DNA from: Prevotellaceae bacterium UBA1710
GTDB taxonomy: Bacteria > Bacteroidota > Bacteroidia > Bacteroidales > Bacteroidaceae
Assembly: GCA_002317355.1 (NCBI GenBank)
Contig: DCJC01000054.1
Coordinates: 43,404-107,403, forward strand
Length of the DNA: 64,000 nucleotides
Reading direction: 5' to 3'
The translations under genes and the position numbers were made by a program. Positions 52,801 to 62,080 of this stretch are shown here, in pieces. Positions within the stretch are counted from its first letter, which is position 1, and every line of letters begins with the position of its first letter. Below the pieces are notes generated by a model. That model had not been told where the DNA came from, did no database searches, and was given only the letters and a program-made list of their open reading frames with translations.

Positions 52801-53156
52801 GCAACCAGAGCCGTGCAGTCAACTATCGTTGGCGTGTAGAGGGTGACATCGCTCCTATCCCACGTGCACTTCGTCAGTATGGCTACAACTACCTTGGTAG
52901 TGACCGTTTCGTAGAGGATGGTTCATTCATCCGTCTTAACTATACACAGGTCAGCTATTCACTTCCTACTGCAACAGTCAAGAAGTGGGGACTCACACAG
53001 CTCAGTTTCTATCTGTCAGCCAACAATCTGTTCGTGCTGACTAAGTATTCTGGTTCTGACCCTGAGGTTGGTTACGGTGGTTACGGTGTTTCATCCGACA
53101 ACGCTCAGACACCACGTGCCAAGTCTGCAACATTGGGTGTTACAGTCCAGTTCTAA
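49827..53156 (+). CDS. SusC/RagA-type TonB-dependent transporter 1
   Basis: An outer-membrane importer of 1109 residues. The signal peptide ends AFAQ near 31. A carboxypeptidase-regulatory-like domain follows (ISGTVSDAMGPVMMANVVEI near 37-56), then the plug with LIVVDGNVFD near 197 and SVLKDATATAIWGSQGANGV near 237-256, the SusC hallmark block. The remainder is a 22-strand barrel ending in TLGVTVQF with the terminal Phe. It imports oligosaccharides across the outer membrane with the SusD encoded 29 bp downstream. Substrate not deducible from sequence; neighbouring xylan enzymes suggest xylo-oligosaccharides. Confidence 0.95.
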   Translation: MTIFSSKGMWNKRAKTLLLALPLFSYTAFAQQAGQMISGTVSDAMGPVMMANVVEIDASNRIVSSTQTDINGNFSFKIKDPKHKLRFSFVGCKTKTMPIKGDVYNVTLEDQTTLSEVTVTSKRRSSGSGLSIPKDEMSTASQSIDMKEFEGLALTTVDEALQGRIAGLDIVANSGNLGSGTSMRLRGVSSINSSAEPLIVVDGNVFDKGSNELDLASANDEKFAELLNINPEDIESISVLKDATATAIWGSQGANGVIEIKTKRGVRGATRVSYSYRITGTTQPQGYKLLSGDEYTMLLKESYFNPHLSSSASDIVEINYDPTNPLGWNNFNKNTDWVKEVKQTGWRQNHYLSLTGGGEKAHFRIGAGYDHETGSVIKQQLDRISTRVALDYFVSNRIKIVTNLAFTYTKNQKNYSDLLPIAYRYMPNVSIYEMDMNNQSTGNYFLLPRGLSSALNDQLPDDNQNRFNRQNPIAIANLASNNESNFKIVPEFQLQYSLLGTEQDQTQLKYEGKIVFDINNQYQDLFFPGELNVNGWSNKSNDRATTNSYKSLGISTTHTLTFIPHFKNEDHSMMMMLRGQLNNGENKSQKTTKYGLVGSTNPGAAGIIDGDFTSGAGQWRSLYLTYSLHYAYKSRYMFDFSVRRDGCTKFGPDNRWGTFPAFSVRWNVSKEPWMQKSLPWVSMLSLRPGWGIVGQQPNAEYLFYSRYANGGGYMNQGSTHPNNIQLKNLKWEQKMTYNLGVDFGILDDKLNGNVEVYKQYTSDLLMQNRGIPSSSGFANLAYDNVGKMENTGWEFNINTNNLIKFGKFGVDFNVTFANNKNVITEMDETCLATLNKDFDRKNGSYLTRVDLNKSFGSIYGFRYKGVYQYSDYSAKEIPGVSGPNAPVVRDANGNVILDNHDRTTPMTFCYSGTSAIYEFKGGDAIYEDVNHDGTINELDIVYLGSSLPKFTGGFGVKFKWGRWTWNNQFNFRYGNKIVNMNRMNLESMYGNGNQSRAVNYRWRVEGDIAPIPRALRQYGYNYLGSDRFVEDGSFIRLNYTQVSYSLPTATVKKWGLTQLSFYLSANNLFVLTKYSGSDPEVGYGGYGVSSDNAQTPRAKSATLGVTVQF

Positions 53157-53185
53157 ATGAAATAAGGAATAATAACAGAAAATAT

Positions 53186-54910
53186 ATGAATACCTTTAAT
53201 AATATATATAAGCGTATGGTGAAGGGAAAAGGCATGCTGTGCCTTTCACTTCTGGCTTCCGGCCTTTCACTTGCGTCTTGTTCTGACTATCTTGAAATTC
53301 TCCCATTGAATGAAGTTGTGCTGGAGAATTTCTGGACAAAGAAGGATGATGTTACAAGTGTGCTCAATAGCTGCTACGAGTCTCTTGGTGAGGAAAAGAG
53401 CCTTGAGCGTATCGGTGTTTGGGGTGAGATGCGCTCAGAGAATATCGTATCTGGTCAGAATGTACCAAACCACTATATTGAGGTACTTAAGGAGAACCTC
53501 CTTCCAACCAACGAACTCGTTGACTGGTCTTCTATGTACAGAACAATCAACCGTTGTAACACAGTCATCCACTATGCACCGGGTGTGGCAGACAAAGACC
53601 CTAACTATACACACGACCAAATGCTCGCTAATGTAGCGGAGGCAACATTCATCCGTGACCTCGCATATTTCTATCTCATCAGAGCATTCCGTGATGTCCC
53701 TATGTCATTCGAGCCAAGTATCGATGATACAAAGGAGTACGCTATTGCTGCAACTCCAATGATGGATGCACTTAAGATGCTTTCTGAAGATCTTGAGAAG
53801 GTAAAGGATAATGCTGTTCGACGTTATGTTGATGATAGCAAGATGACTACAAGAGAGATGGCTGTTAGTGCACGTGAGAACTGTTCAAAGGTTACCCGTG
53901 TTGCTATCTACGCTCTTCTTGCAGATATCTACCTTTGGCGTGGTGAATACGACAAGTGTATTCAGTGCTGTGACTATGTTATAGATTTCAAGAAGAACCA
54001 GTATGCTGAAAAGGTTGCAAACATTGGTGAGTTGAACGACATCTATCTCTTCAAGGGTATCCCAATGATTCGTGAGAGTGTTCTCAACTCTAAATATTGT
54101 GGTAACGCATATTCTGAAATCTTCGGCGACGGCTTCTCATTCGAGAGCATCTTCGAATTGGGTTATCTCCAGAACTCCACAGAGAACAAGTATGTCTCTA
54201 ACAACTATATTAATGGTGATGGTAAATTTGGTCGCTTTGGTGCACCAGAGGATTTATATCAGAATGTAGCATCAGGCAGCAATGACTATTTCGCAAAGAA
54301 CGACTGCCGTGTCTATGAGAATATCTATGAGCAGAATGGCAAGTTCTGGATTATGAAATATGGTGCTACAGATTATGCGTTTGAGACTGAAAACATCACA
54401 TCTGCAGGTCCAAGAATAAGCATGTCAATTCGCTCTTCCAATAATGCCAACTGGATTTTCTATCGTCTCTCCGACGTTATGCTTATCAAGTCTGAGGCAC
54501 TTATTATGAAGGGAGAGTCAGAGTTCCAGAAGGCATTCTCTCTCATCAATACAATCAACAAGCGTGCTCGCAACTATAATGAGAGCGTAAAGAGTGACAC
54601 CCTCGTATTCTCTGCATATAGTTCAAGTAAGGAAGAGATGGAAAAACTCCTCATGCTCGAGCGCAAGAGAGAATTTATGTTTGAGGGTAAGCGCTGGTTC
54701 GACCTCGTAAGAAAGTCACTCCGTGATGGTAACACTCGCTACCTTTCAACCGAGGCTACACAGAAGCAGAAGGAAAATGCTGTTGCAATCAAGATTCAGC
54801 TCGCTGATCCAAATGCAATGTTCTGGCCATATAGTCGTGAGGAACTGAAGAAGAATAATCTGCTCAAGCAGAATTCTGCATACAGTGATTCAGAGCAATT
54901 CATAAAGTAA
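53186..54910 (+). CDS. SusD/RagB-type surface lipoprotein 1
   Basis: A 574-residue lipoprotein, lipobox ending at Cys32 in LASCSDYLEI. The helical repeat scaffold of SusD proteins is visible: MYRTINRCNTVIHYAPGV near 113, FIRDLAYFYLIRAFRDVPMS near 153-172, VTRVAIYALLADIYLWRGEY near 235 and the late RKREFMFEGKRWFDLVRKSL block near 494-513. It caps the SusC barrel and binds the glycan at the surface. Paired with the gene at 49827. Confidence 0.94.
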   Translation: MNTFNNIYKRMVKGKGMLCLSLLASGLSLASCSDYLEILPLNEVVLENFWTKKDDVTSVLNSCYESLGEEKSLERIGVWGEMRSENIVSGQNVPNHYIEVLKENLLPTNELVDWSSMYRTINRCNTVIHYAPGVADKDPNYTHDQMLANVAEATFIRDLAYFYLIRAFRDVPMSFEPSIDDTKEYAIAATPMMDALKMLSEDLEKVKDNAVRRYVDDSKMTTREMAVSARENCSKVTRVAIYALLADIYLWRGEYDKCIQCCDYVIDFKKNQYAEKVANIGELNDIYLFKGIPMIRESVLNSKYCGNAYSEIFGDGFSFESIFELGYLQNSTENKYVSNNYINGDGKFGRFGAPEDLYQNVASGSNDYFAKNDCRVYENIYEQNGKFWIMKYGATDYAFETENITSAGPRISMSIRSSNNANWIFYRLSDVMLIKSEALIMKGESEFQKAFSLINTINKRARNYNESVKSDTLVFSAYSSSKEEMEKLLMLERKREFMFEGKRWFDLVRKSLRDGNTRYLSTEATQKQKENAVAIKIQLADPNAMFWPYSREELKKNNLLKQNSAYSDSEQFIK

Positions 54911-54941
54911 TAAAAATCAATATTCTTTTTTCAAGAAATAT

Positions 54942-54981
54942 CGAATTTTCGAATTATCGATTCCTCGATATTTCGAATCCC
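54942..54981. repeat. 8-bp CGA array 1
   Basis: CGAATTTT, CGAATTAT, CGATTCCT, CGATATTT and CGAATCCC in strict 8-bp register between SusD 1 and the next FAS1 gene. Confidence 0.85.
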
Positions 54982-55021
54982 AGAAAAAAGAACTGCGAAA
55001 CATCAATAAAGATAAATCATT

Positions 55022-57019
55022 ATGATTACAATAGTATCTAAAATAAAGCAAATGATGAAGCGTAAGTCAGTTTATTCGCTTCTCATAGCTTGCTGCATGG
55101 CTACACCTATGCTCTACTCTTGTGTTGACAATGATGACTTGGGTGGCGAAAATGGTGCTTTCTATTCTGCAACCAAGCTTACTGCTGCAGAGATTATCCA
55201 GCAGAATGCAGACAGATGTAGCATGTTCCAGCAGATTCTTGAGAGAGCAAATTACTATTCTCTTCTCTCTGTTTATGGCAACTATACAGTTTTCGCTCCT
55301 ACAAACGATGCCATCAGGAATTATCTTGCAAGCCATAGCGAATATCCTACATTTGAGGCTTTGCTTCAGGATGCAAGTCGCTGTGACACAATTGCACGTA
55401 CACACATTATCAAGGATGGTGCATACTTCACAACAGACATCAGTGATGGTACCATCCCTCAGATGAATATGGATGACCGCTACCTTGAGTTGACTTGTGA
55501 TAGCGATGCATCAAACAACAACCAGCTCATCATGTTTGTAAATAAGCGTTCACAGCTTATTGAGAAGAATGACTCTGCAACTAATGGTGTTGTTCATGTT
55601 ATTGACCGAGTTATTACTCCAAGTAATGACCTCCTCCCTGATCTTATGGCTGAAGATCCTTCTATCTCACTCTTTGTTGAGGCTCTCAACCAGACAGGCA
55701 TGAGAGATTCCCTGACAAAGTATATCGACATGAACTATGCAGCTCCTTCTGAGGATTCCATCAATGGTGAGATTGCAAAGGTAAGATACGGTGGCCGTGA
55801 GAATATCGTAACATATCCTCGTCAGAGATATTTCAAGTTTACAGCATTCGTTGAGAGCAATGAGGTGTATGCCAAGAGAGGCATCAACACTTATGCAGAC
55901 CTTGTAGCATACGCAAAGAAGGTATATGACGCAACTTATCCAGAAGATGCTGGTAAGTATGATGATCAGCCTACACACCGTAAGAATCCGCTCAACCGCT
56001 TTGTGAGCTATCACCTTATGGATCGTCTTGGTAACTATAACGACTGGGCACCTTCTGGTCAGTTCTATACCGAGTGTACAGTTACATCATTGGCTGATGC
56101 AGAGGATTTCTGGGAAACGATGTGTCCTAACACCATGCTCCGCTTCTGCCGTGCTGGTACAGGTGCTAATGCTGGTCTCTATGCCAACCGTAAGCGTTCT
56201 CCAAGTATCAGAGGCGTGAAGGTTCTCACAGCATCTGAGTCTGGTAAGACAGAGCAGTTGGCACGTAATGGTACATACCTCTATCTTGATGATATCCTTG
56301 AATATTCTACAAAGGTACGCGATGAGGTTCTTAGCTGCCGTATGCGTATTGATGCCACAACACTTAGTGCAGATTTCATGAATCAGGGTTGTCGTATTAA
56401 CGACGAGAAGGGTGCGCTCAATGACCGTATCTATGCTCTCAAAAAGGGCTATATCAAGGGTTGGAAGATTTCTGACGACACATTCGTAGCTGTTCACCCT
56501 GCAGAGCTTTCATGGTCTTCATACCTTGGCAATGCTATCTGTATCAAAGGTCAGTATGACGTACAGTTCAAGTTGCCACCTGTACCATCTGGTACATACG
56601 AGATCCGTATGGGTTATGTAGCAGGTGAAGAGCGTGGTGTGGTTCAGGTTTATCTTAACAATGAGCCATGTGGTATCCCTGTTGACCTCACATACGGTAC
56701 ATGGAACCTTGTTGACCTCATTGGTGACATTACAGATACTGAGGATGAGGAGCACAATACCGCTATGGATAAGACTCTCCACAATCTCGGTTATATGAGA
56801 GGTATGGATTCTTACCGTAAGCCAGGTATGACAGGCTTCCGCAAGGATGCTCCAGAGCATCTTCGTCGTATCCTCGCAACTCAGAAACTTGATGAGGGCA
56901 AGGAATACTGGCTCAGATTCCGTCAGGTATCAAAGGGTGATATGGAGTGGTCATTCGACTATATCGAGCTTTGCCCAAAGGATATATATGCAAGTCCAGA
57001 GGGTGAGGATCGTCACTAA
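55022..57019 (+). CDS. FAS1-domain lipoprotein 2
   Basis: A 665-residue lipoprotein; ATG at 55022 or at 55055 (MKRKSVYSLL). The lipobox ends at Cys34 in LYSCVDND. FAS1 domain 1 covers about 52-195 with YTVFAPTNDAIRNYL near 88 and GVVHVIDRVITP near 190. A second, diverged FAS1-like region covers about 205-440. The C-terminal part (about 495-660) is a beta-sandwich with GTYEIRMGYVAGEERGVVQV, shared in style with the next gene. It probably sits on the outer surface with the SusC/SusD complex. No enzymatic motif is seen. Confidence 0.82.
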   Translation: MITIVSKIKQMMKRKSVYSLLIACCMATPMLYSCVDNDDLGGENGAFYSATKLTAAEIIQQNADRCSMFQQILERANYYSLLSVYGNYTVFAPTNDAIRNYLASHSEYPTFEALLQDASRCDTIARTHIIKDGAYFTTDISDGTIPQMNMDDRYLELTCDSDASNNNQLIMFVNKRSQLIEKNDSATNGVVHVIDRVITPSNDLLPDLMAEDPSISLFVEALNQTGMRDSLTKYIDMNYAAPSEDSINGEIAKVRYGGRENIVTYPRQRYFKFTAFVESNEVYAKRGINTYADLVAYAKKVYDATYPEDAGKYDDQPTHRKNPLNRFVSYHLMDRLGNYNDWAPSGQFYTECTVTSLADAEDFWETMCPNTMLRFCRAGTGANAGLYANRKRSPSIRGVKVLTASESGKTEQLARNGTYLYLDDILEYSTKVRDEVLSCRMRIDATTLSADFMNQGCRINDEKGALNDRIYALKKGYIKGWKISDDTFVAVHPAELSWSSYLGNAICIKGQYDVQFKLPPVPSGTYEIRMGYVAGEERGVVQVYLNNEPCGIPVDLTYGTWNLVDLIGDITDTEDEEHNTAMDKTLHNLGYMRGMDSYRKPGMTGFRKDAPEHLRRILATQKLDEGKEYWLRFRQVSKGDMEWSFDYIELCPKDIYASPEGEDRH

Positions 57020-57048
57020 GGAAACAAAATCACGGATAATAGGTTTAT

Positions 57049-57161
57049 CGAAATCCCGATCTCTCGGGAATTCGATAAATCGATAACATCGAAAATTCGA
57101 ATAATCGATAAATCGAAAAATCGAAAATTCGAAAAATCAGAATCTCGAATCATCGAATAAA
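57049..57161. repeat. 8-bp CGA array 2 (14 units)
   Basis: Fourteen CGA-started words such as CGATAAAT, CGAAAATT, CGAATAAT and CGAAAAAT in 8-bp register with one 9-bp slip at 57081-57089. It fills the spacer between two FAS1 lipoprotein genes. Confidence 0.9.
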
Positions 57162-57177
57162 AAAACTCAATAAGAAT

Positions 57178-58791
57178 ATGAATATTAAGAAATATATAGG
57201 TAAGTCCTGGCTTTCAATCATAATTCCTATGATTGGAGTTGCCGGCTTTACCTCTTGTTCTGACTGGGACGATCACTATGAGGGTGATGCAGCATCAGGT
57301 ACTGACATCTCTCTCTGGGATGCTATCCAGCAGCGTAGTGATCTGAGTGATTTTGCTCAGGTCCTTGAGAACACCATGGTGTTCCGTCAGCATCGCAAGA
57401 CATCGGTAAGCTATGCTGATGTATTGAAGGGTGGTCGCTCTCTTACCCTCTTTGCGCCTGTAAATGGTTCGTTCAACAAGGACTCACTTCTTTCACTCGT
57501 CGTAACAGCAAGTGGTGACTCTGCTGTGGAGCGTTTCTTCGTCCTTAACCATCTCTCTCAGAATCTTGTTTCTGCTGATGGCACTGATAAGAAGTTCCTT
57601 CTGCTCAACAATAAGAACATCCGTTTTAATGGCGATGTTGTTGGTAGTGTAGCTCTTAAGGAAAGAAACATCCATAGCAAGAATGGTATCTTGCACGTTA
57701 TGTCATCTCAGATGCCATATATGTACACCATCTACGAGGCACTTGCCAATATGCCGGAGTTTGAGTCAAATGGTAAGTTCCTTTCATCATACAATCAGGA
57801 TGAGTTCAATGAGAACGCAAGTGTAAGCAGCGGTATCGTTGACGGAAAGAAGGTGTATGTTGACTCTGTTATGACTCCTCGCAATAAGCTTATGGAGAGA
57901 ATAGGCCTTCTCAATGCTGAGGATTCTACATATCATGTTGTAGTACCAACAGAGGCTGGTTGGAATAAGGCTTGGAAAAAGGCAATGGACGCTTTCGTAT
58001 TCCCAAAGAACAATCCAAAGGCAGACTCTCTCCAGCGCTTGTATGCATACCGTGCACTTATGGATAATGCCATCTTCAGCCAGACTGTACAGGCAAGCAT
58101 CCAGGATAGTGTCAGATCCCAATTCTATAATAAACTTCATCCTCAGTATGGTGTCTTCTACAAGCCATTCGATAACAATGGTATCTTTGGAAAGGCAAAG
58201 AACAAGATTACATGTAGTAATGGCTATCTCTATGCTACTGATGAATGGGTATTTGATCCAGCAATGACTTATCATAAGACCATTGAAATCGAAGGTGAGA
58301 CTACCAGCCTTATTACGAACTATAAGCTGTGCTCATATATACCTTTTAAACTTCCAAACTTCCCATTTGTGTCCAAAGGTGAGGTCTTAGATATTGAGCC
58401 TGAAACAGGAAGAAGTAACTGGTCTGTTACATTTAAGGTACAGAATGTTGTTTCTGGCGAATACGACATCAAGTTAGCCGCATTACCAAAGGCTATCCTT
58501 GGTTGGGATTCAGAGCTGCCATGTCGCTTTACCGCCACCATCAATTATATTGATGAGAATGGTAATGAGCAGCAGTATCAGTGTAAAGACGGACAGCCAT
58601 TCGAAACCGACCCATTCAACTATGGTTATATTAATCTTGCAAGATTCAAGTTCCCTGCTTGCAATTACGACCAGCAGTCAGGACAGGCTTCAATAACACT
58701 GACATGTAGCATCAAGTCGAGCGAGAACATGTACTACGATCGTGAACTTCTGCTTGACAATATCATTTTCGAACCAGTAAAGGAGAAATAA
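57178..58791 (+). CDS. FAS1-domain lipoprotein 3
   Basis: A 537-residue lipoprotein, lipobox ending at Cys27 in GFTSCSDWD. FAS1 domain 1 (about 45-185) has LTLFAPVNGSFNKD near 89 and GILHVMSSQMPYMY near 170. FAS1 domain 2 (about 190-365) has YHVVVPTEAGWNKAW near 245. The C-terminal beta-sandwich (about 385-535) contains SGEYDIKLAALPKAILGWDS. The same order (lipobox, two FAS1, beta-sandwich) as in the gene at 55022 suggests an old duplication. The first codons are identical with those of the SusD gene at 62081 (MNIKKYI), so signal regions may have been exchanged. Confidence 0.82.
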   Translation: MNIKKYIGKSWLSIIIPMIGVAGFTSCSDWDDHYEGDAASGTDISLWDAIQQRSDLSDFAQVLENTMVFRQHRKTSVSYADVLKGGRSLTLFAPVNGSFNKDSLLSLVVTASGDSAVERFFVLNHLSQNLVSADGTDKKFLLLNNKNIRFNGDVVGSVALKERNIHSKNGILHVMSSQMPYMYTIYEALANMPEFESNGKFLSSYNQDEFNENASVSSGIVDGKKVYVDSVMTPRNKLMERIGLLNAEDSTYHVVVPTEAGWNKAWKKAMDAFVFPKNNPKADSLQRLYAYRALMDNAIFSQTVQASIQDSVRSQFYNKLHPQYGVFYKPFDNNGIFGKAKNKITCSNGYLYATDEWVFDPAMTYHKTIEIEGETTSLITNYKLCSYIPFKLPNFPFVSKGEVLDIEPETGRSNWSVTFKVQNVVSGEYDIKLAALPKAILGWDSELPCRFTATINYIDENGNEQQYQCKDGQPFETDPFNYGYINLARFKFPACNYDQQSGQASITLTCSIKSSENMYYDRELLLDNIIFEPVKEK

Positions 58792-58795
58792 TATT

Positions 58796-58816
58796 GAATT
58801 AAGAATTAAGAATTAT
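58796..58816. repeat. Three 7-bp units filling the FAS1-SusC spacer
   Basis: GAATTAA, GAATTAA and GAATTAT run into the start codon of the second susC-like gene. Confidence 0.7.
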
Positions 58817-61800
58817 GATGAACAAGATAAATAAGAAATCTGGGGTAACAAAGCGTAGCCCATTCTTCTGTATTCTCGCTTCACTCCTTATTTCTTCTTC
58901 CTTCGCATCTGCAAAGGATGTAAAGGGTAAGGTTACAGATGCTGCTACAGGTGAGCCAATGGCTGGTGTCAGTATCGAAGCGTATGGTAATAGCAAGTAT
59001 GCTGCTATCACAGACAAGAACGGTAAATATTCTATCAATGTTCCTGATCATGTAGGTAGCCTCTATATGCGTGTTGAGGGTGCTCTCCCTCAGCAGGTTT
59101 CTATTGGTAAGGATCTTATGAATGTGAATGCACAGCTCTATAGTGATGCGTTCTCTGGTTCATATACACGTTCTACCACCCCTGCGAAGATGTCTTCTGC
59201 AAGTGAGTTCAACAACAATGCTGAGATGAGTATTGATCCATTCATCCAGCAGCGCCTTAATGGCCAGATGAGAACCGTAAGCCGTGGCGGTGTGGATGCT
59301 GCAGGCAGCTTTATGCTGATCAATGGTATCACCTCTATCAATTCAAACGTGCAGCCTCTCGTTGTCGTTGATGGTGTCATCATGGACATGCAGTACAATC
59401 GCTCTGTTATTCATGACGGCTTCTATAACAACATTCTTGCCAATATCAATGTTAATGATATTGATAAGGTTGAGGTGTTGAAGAATGGTACTGCCATCTA
59501 TGGTGCCAAGGGTGCTAATGGCGTGCTTCTCATTACTACCAAGCGTAGTAAGAGCATGACCACTAAGATTGACCTAACTATTGGCGGTAAGTTCCAGATG
59601 CAGCCTCGCACTCCTGAAGTACTTAATGCTACTGACTATCGCACCTATGCCACATCGCTTCTCTCTGGCTTGACAAATAATCTGAGCGACTTCAAGTTCC
59701 TCAACACTGACCCTAAGTACTACTATTACAATCAGTATCATAGCAGTACAGACTGGAAGAAAGAGGTATATCGTGAGTCATTCAACCAGTCTTACGGAAT
59801 CTCTGTTCAGGGTGGTGATAACGTAGCAAGCTATAACCTCAGCGTAGGCTACAGTCTGGCCGACCAGACTCTCAAAGACAACGATTTCAGTCGTTTTGAT
59901 ATGCGTCTTAATACTGACATCGAGGTTATCAAGGATCTTAATGTGCGTTTTGACGCTTCATTCAGCGATGTAAAGCGTAGCCTCTTCGATATGGGTGTAA
60001 GCCCTAATGTGGGAATAGGAACTCCTACAGCTCCAAATTTCCTCGCAAGTATCAAGGCTCCTTTCCTTTCACCTTATGCCATTGATATCAATGGTAGTGT
60101 AAGCTCTTACCTTGCAGAGGCTGATGATTATCTCGGTCAGTTGTCAAGCAATCTGCTTAATAATGACAGAAGTCTTGCAAACCCAACTTCAATTCTTGAA
60201 TATGGTAAAGGCGAAAACCGTAATAGTTTCGGTAATCGTCTGGTTACATTCTCTATTAATCCAAAGTATAAGATTAACAAGAATCTGAGTGTCATGGAGG
60301 CATTCAACTTCACTCTTGTTAATACAAACGAGGATTACTATCTTTCTATCTCTGGTGTTCCAACCCACACAATTCCAGGTATCTCAAAAGTGGACTCAAG
60401 GGAGACAATCAACAACACAAGACAGTCTATGACTGCAAGGCAGAACTCCATCCAGAGTGATACACGTATCGAGTGGGCTAATCTTTATGACAAGCACATG
60501 ATCAAGCTGATAGGTGGTTTCCGCTATATTAACAGCAGTTACAAATACACTTTCCAGAAGGGTTATGACACAGGTAATGACAAGACTCCTAATATGTCAA
60601 CCTCACTTAAGTATAAGTCAACAGATGGTACAGACGACAAGTTCGTTGATCTCACTCCATATTTCAATGCTGACTATAACTTTGCTGAGAAGCTCTATGT
60701 ATCTGCAGGTATTTCTGCTATGGCTTCTTCACGTTTCGGTAAGGAGACAACAGCCTTGAAGGCATTTGGTACAAGATGGGGATTCTTCCCAAGCATTCAG
60801 ACTTCATACGTTCTTACCAACACCCAGCTTCTTGCTGGTGTCAAAGGTATTGACTATCTCCGTGTAAATGCTGGTTTTGACATCACTGGTAATGACGATA
60901 TTGACTATACAATATCACGTACATACTTTGGTTCAACAACTTTGATTAATGATACTCATAGTGCCAAGTTGCTTGGTAATGTAGGTAATAGTGATATCCA
61001 CTGGGAGACAACACGCCGCTTCAATGCTGGCTTTGAAGGAAACTTCATCGACAACCATTTGCATGTCAACTTCAGCTGGTTCAAGGCATGGACTTCAAAC
61101 CTCCTCGCTCTTCAGCACATGGCATGGACAAGTGGTCTTGACGAGACATGGGTTAACCATGGAAAGCTTGAGAATACTGGTTACAACCTCGACCTGTCAT
61201 ATCGCCTGCTCAATACAAAGTCATGGCACTGGGAACTTGGCGCAAGTGTAGGTCACTATAAGAATAAGGTGACAGAGCTTGGTAATGGCAAGAATTCATA
61301 TACTACCGATTTCTATAATGGCACAATCCTCACAGCTGTCAACAATCCTGTAGGTCTCTTCTATGGATATAAGACAAATGGCGTATTTGCTACCTCTGCT
61401 GAGGCAAGTGCTGCTAACCTTGGATATATCGACATTACAGGTAAGAGAATCGCATTCGAGGCAGGTGACATGAGATTTGCTGATACAGACAACAATGGCA
61501 TTATCTCTGACGATGACCGCGTGGTTATTGGTGATCCAAATCCTGATATCTACGGTAATATCTATACTCGCCTTAACTGGAAGAACTGGACACTCGACGC
61601 TAACTTCACATACTCACTCGGTAACGACATCTACAACTACGAGCGTAGTATTCTTGAGAGCGGCAAGTATTTCTTCAATCAGACTTCTGCCATGAACCAC
61701 CGTTGGACAACAGAAGGTCAGGTTACAGATATCCCACGTATCTCATATAATGACCCACATGGCAATTCCCGTTTCTCTGACCGTTGGATTGAGGATGGCT

Positions 61801-62030
61801 CATACCTCCGTCTAAGCAATGTAACAATCAGCTATTCACTCCCAGTAAACAGCACATTCCTTCAGGGAATCACCGTATGGGGTGCAGGATATAACCTCTT
61901 TACCCTTACCCACTATCTCGGAAGTAATCCTGATTGCACGGTTTCAAGCAACATTCTCTCACAGGGTATCGACCGTGGTATTCTCGGTGTTGGCAGATGT
62001 TTCGCTATGGGTGTCAAGATCAATCTCTAA
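58815..62030 (+). CDS. SusC/RagA-type TonB-dependent transporter 2
   Basis: A 1071-residue outer-membrane importer, starting at one of two adjacent ATGs (58815 or 58818). The signal peptide ends SSFASA near 33. The carboxypeptidase-regulatory domain reads GKVTDAATGEPMAGVSIEAY near 38-57. The plug has VQPLVVVDGVIMD near 183 and VEVLKNGTAIYGAKGANGVL near 218-237. The barrel ends CFAMGVKINL. The link between regulatory domain and plug (SGSYTRSTTPAKMSSASEFN) is shorter and less typical than in SusC 1. Only about as similar to SusC 1 as family members usually are, so the pairs probably handle different oligosaccharides. Confidence 0.93.
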   Translation: MMNKINKKSGVTKRSPFFCILASLLISSSFASAKDVKGKVTDAATGEPMAGVSIEAYGNSKYAAITDKNGKYSINVPDHVGSLYMRVEGALPQQVSIGKDLMNVNAQLYSDAFSGSYTRSTTPAKMSSASEFNNNAEMSIDPFIQQRLNGQMRTVSRGGVDAAGSFMLINGITSINSNVQPLVVVDGVIMDMQYNRSVIHDGFYNNILANINVNDIDKVEVLKNGTAIYGAKGANGVLLITTKRSKSMTTKIDLTIGGKFQMQPRTPEVLNATDYRTYATSLLSGLTNNLSDFKFLNTDPKYYYYNQYHSSTDWKKEVYRESFNQSYGISVQGGDNVASYNLSVGYSLADQTLKDNDFSRFDMRLNTDIEVIKDLNVRFDASFSDVKRSLFDMGVSPNVGIGTPTAPNFLASIKAPFLSPYAIDINGSVSSYLAEADDYLGQLSSNLLNNDRSLANPTSILEYGKGENRNSFGNRLVTFSINPKYKINKNLSVMEAFNFTLVNTNEDYYLSISGVPTHTIPGISKVDSRETINNTRQSMTARQNSIQSDTRIEWANLYDKHMIKLIGGFRYINSSYKYTFQKGYDTGNDKTPNMSTSLKYKSTDGTDDKFVDLTPYFNADYNFAEKLYVSAGISAMASSRFGKETTALKAFGTRWGFFPSIQTSYVLTNTQLLAGVKGIDYLRVNAGFDITGNDDIDYTISRTYFGSTTLINDTHSAKLLGNVGNSDIHWETTRRFNAGFEGNFIDNHLHVNFSWFKAWTSNLLALQHMAWTSGLDETWVNHGKLENTGYNLDLSYRLLNTKSWHWELGASVGHYKNKVTELGNGKNSYTTDFYNGTILTAVNNPVGLFYGYKTNGVFATSAEASAANLGYIDITGKRIAFEAGDMRFADTDNNGIISDDDRVVIGDPNPDIYGNIYTRLNWKNWTLDANFTYSLGNDIYNYERSILESGKYFFNQTSAMNHRWTTEGQVTDIPRISYNDPHGNSRFSDRWIEDGSYLRLSNVTISYSLPVNSTFLQGITVWGAGYNLFTLTHYLGSNPDCTVSSNILSQGIDRGILGVGRCFAMGVKINL

Positions 62031-62080
62031 TTAGTAATTCGTAACTTGTAATTAGTAATTTGTAATTCATAATTAGTAAC
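62028..62080. repeat. 7-bp array exactly filling the SusC2-SusD2 spacer
   Basis: TAATTAG, TAATTCG, TAACTTG, TAATTAG, TAATTTG, TAATTCA, TAATTAG and TAAC run from the SusC stop codon (TAA) to the base before the SusD start codon without a register break. Confidence 0.92.
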
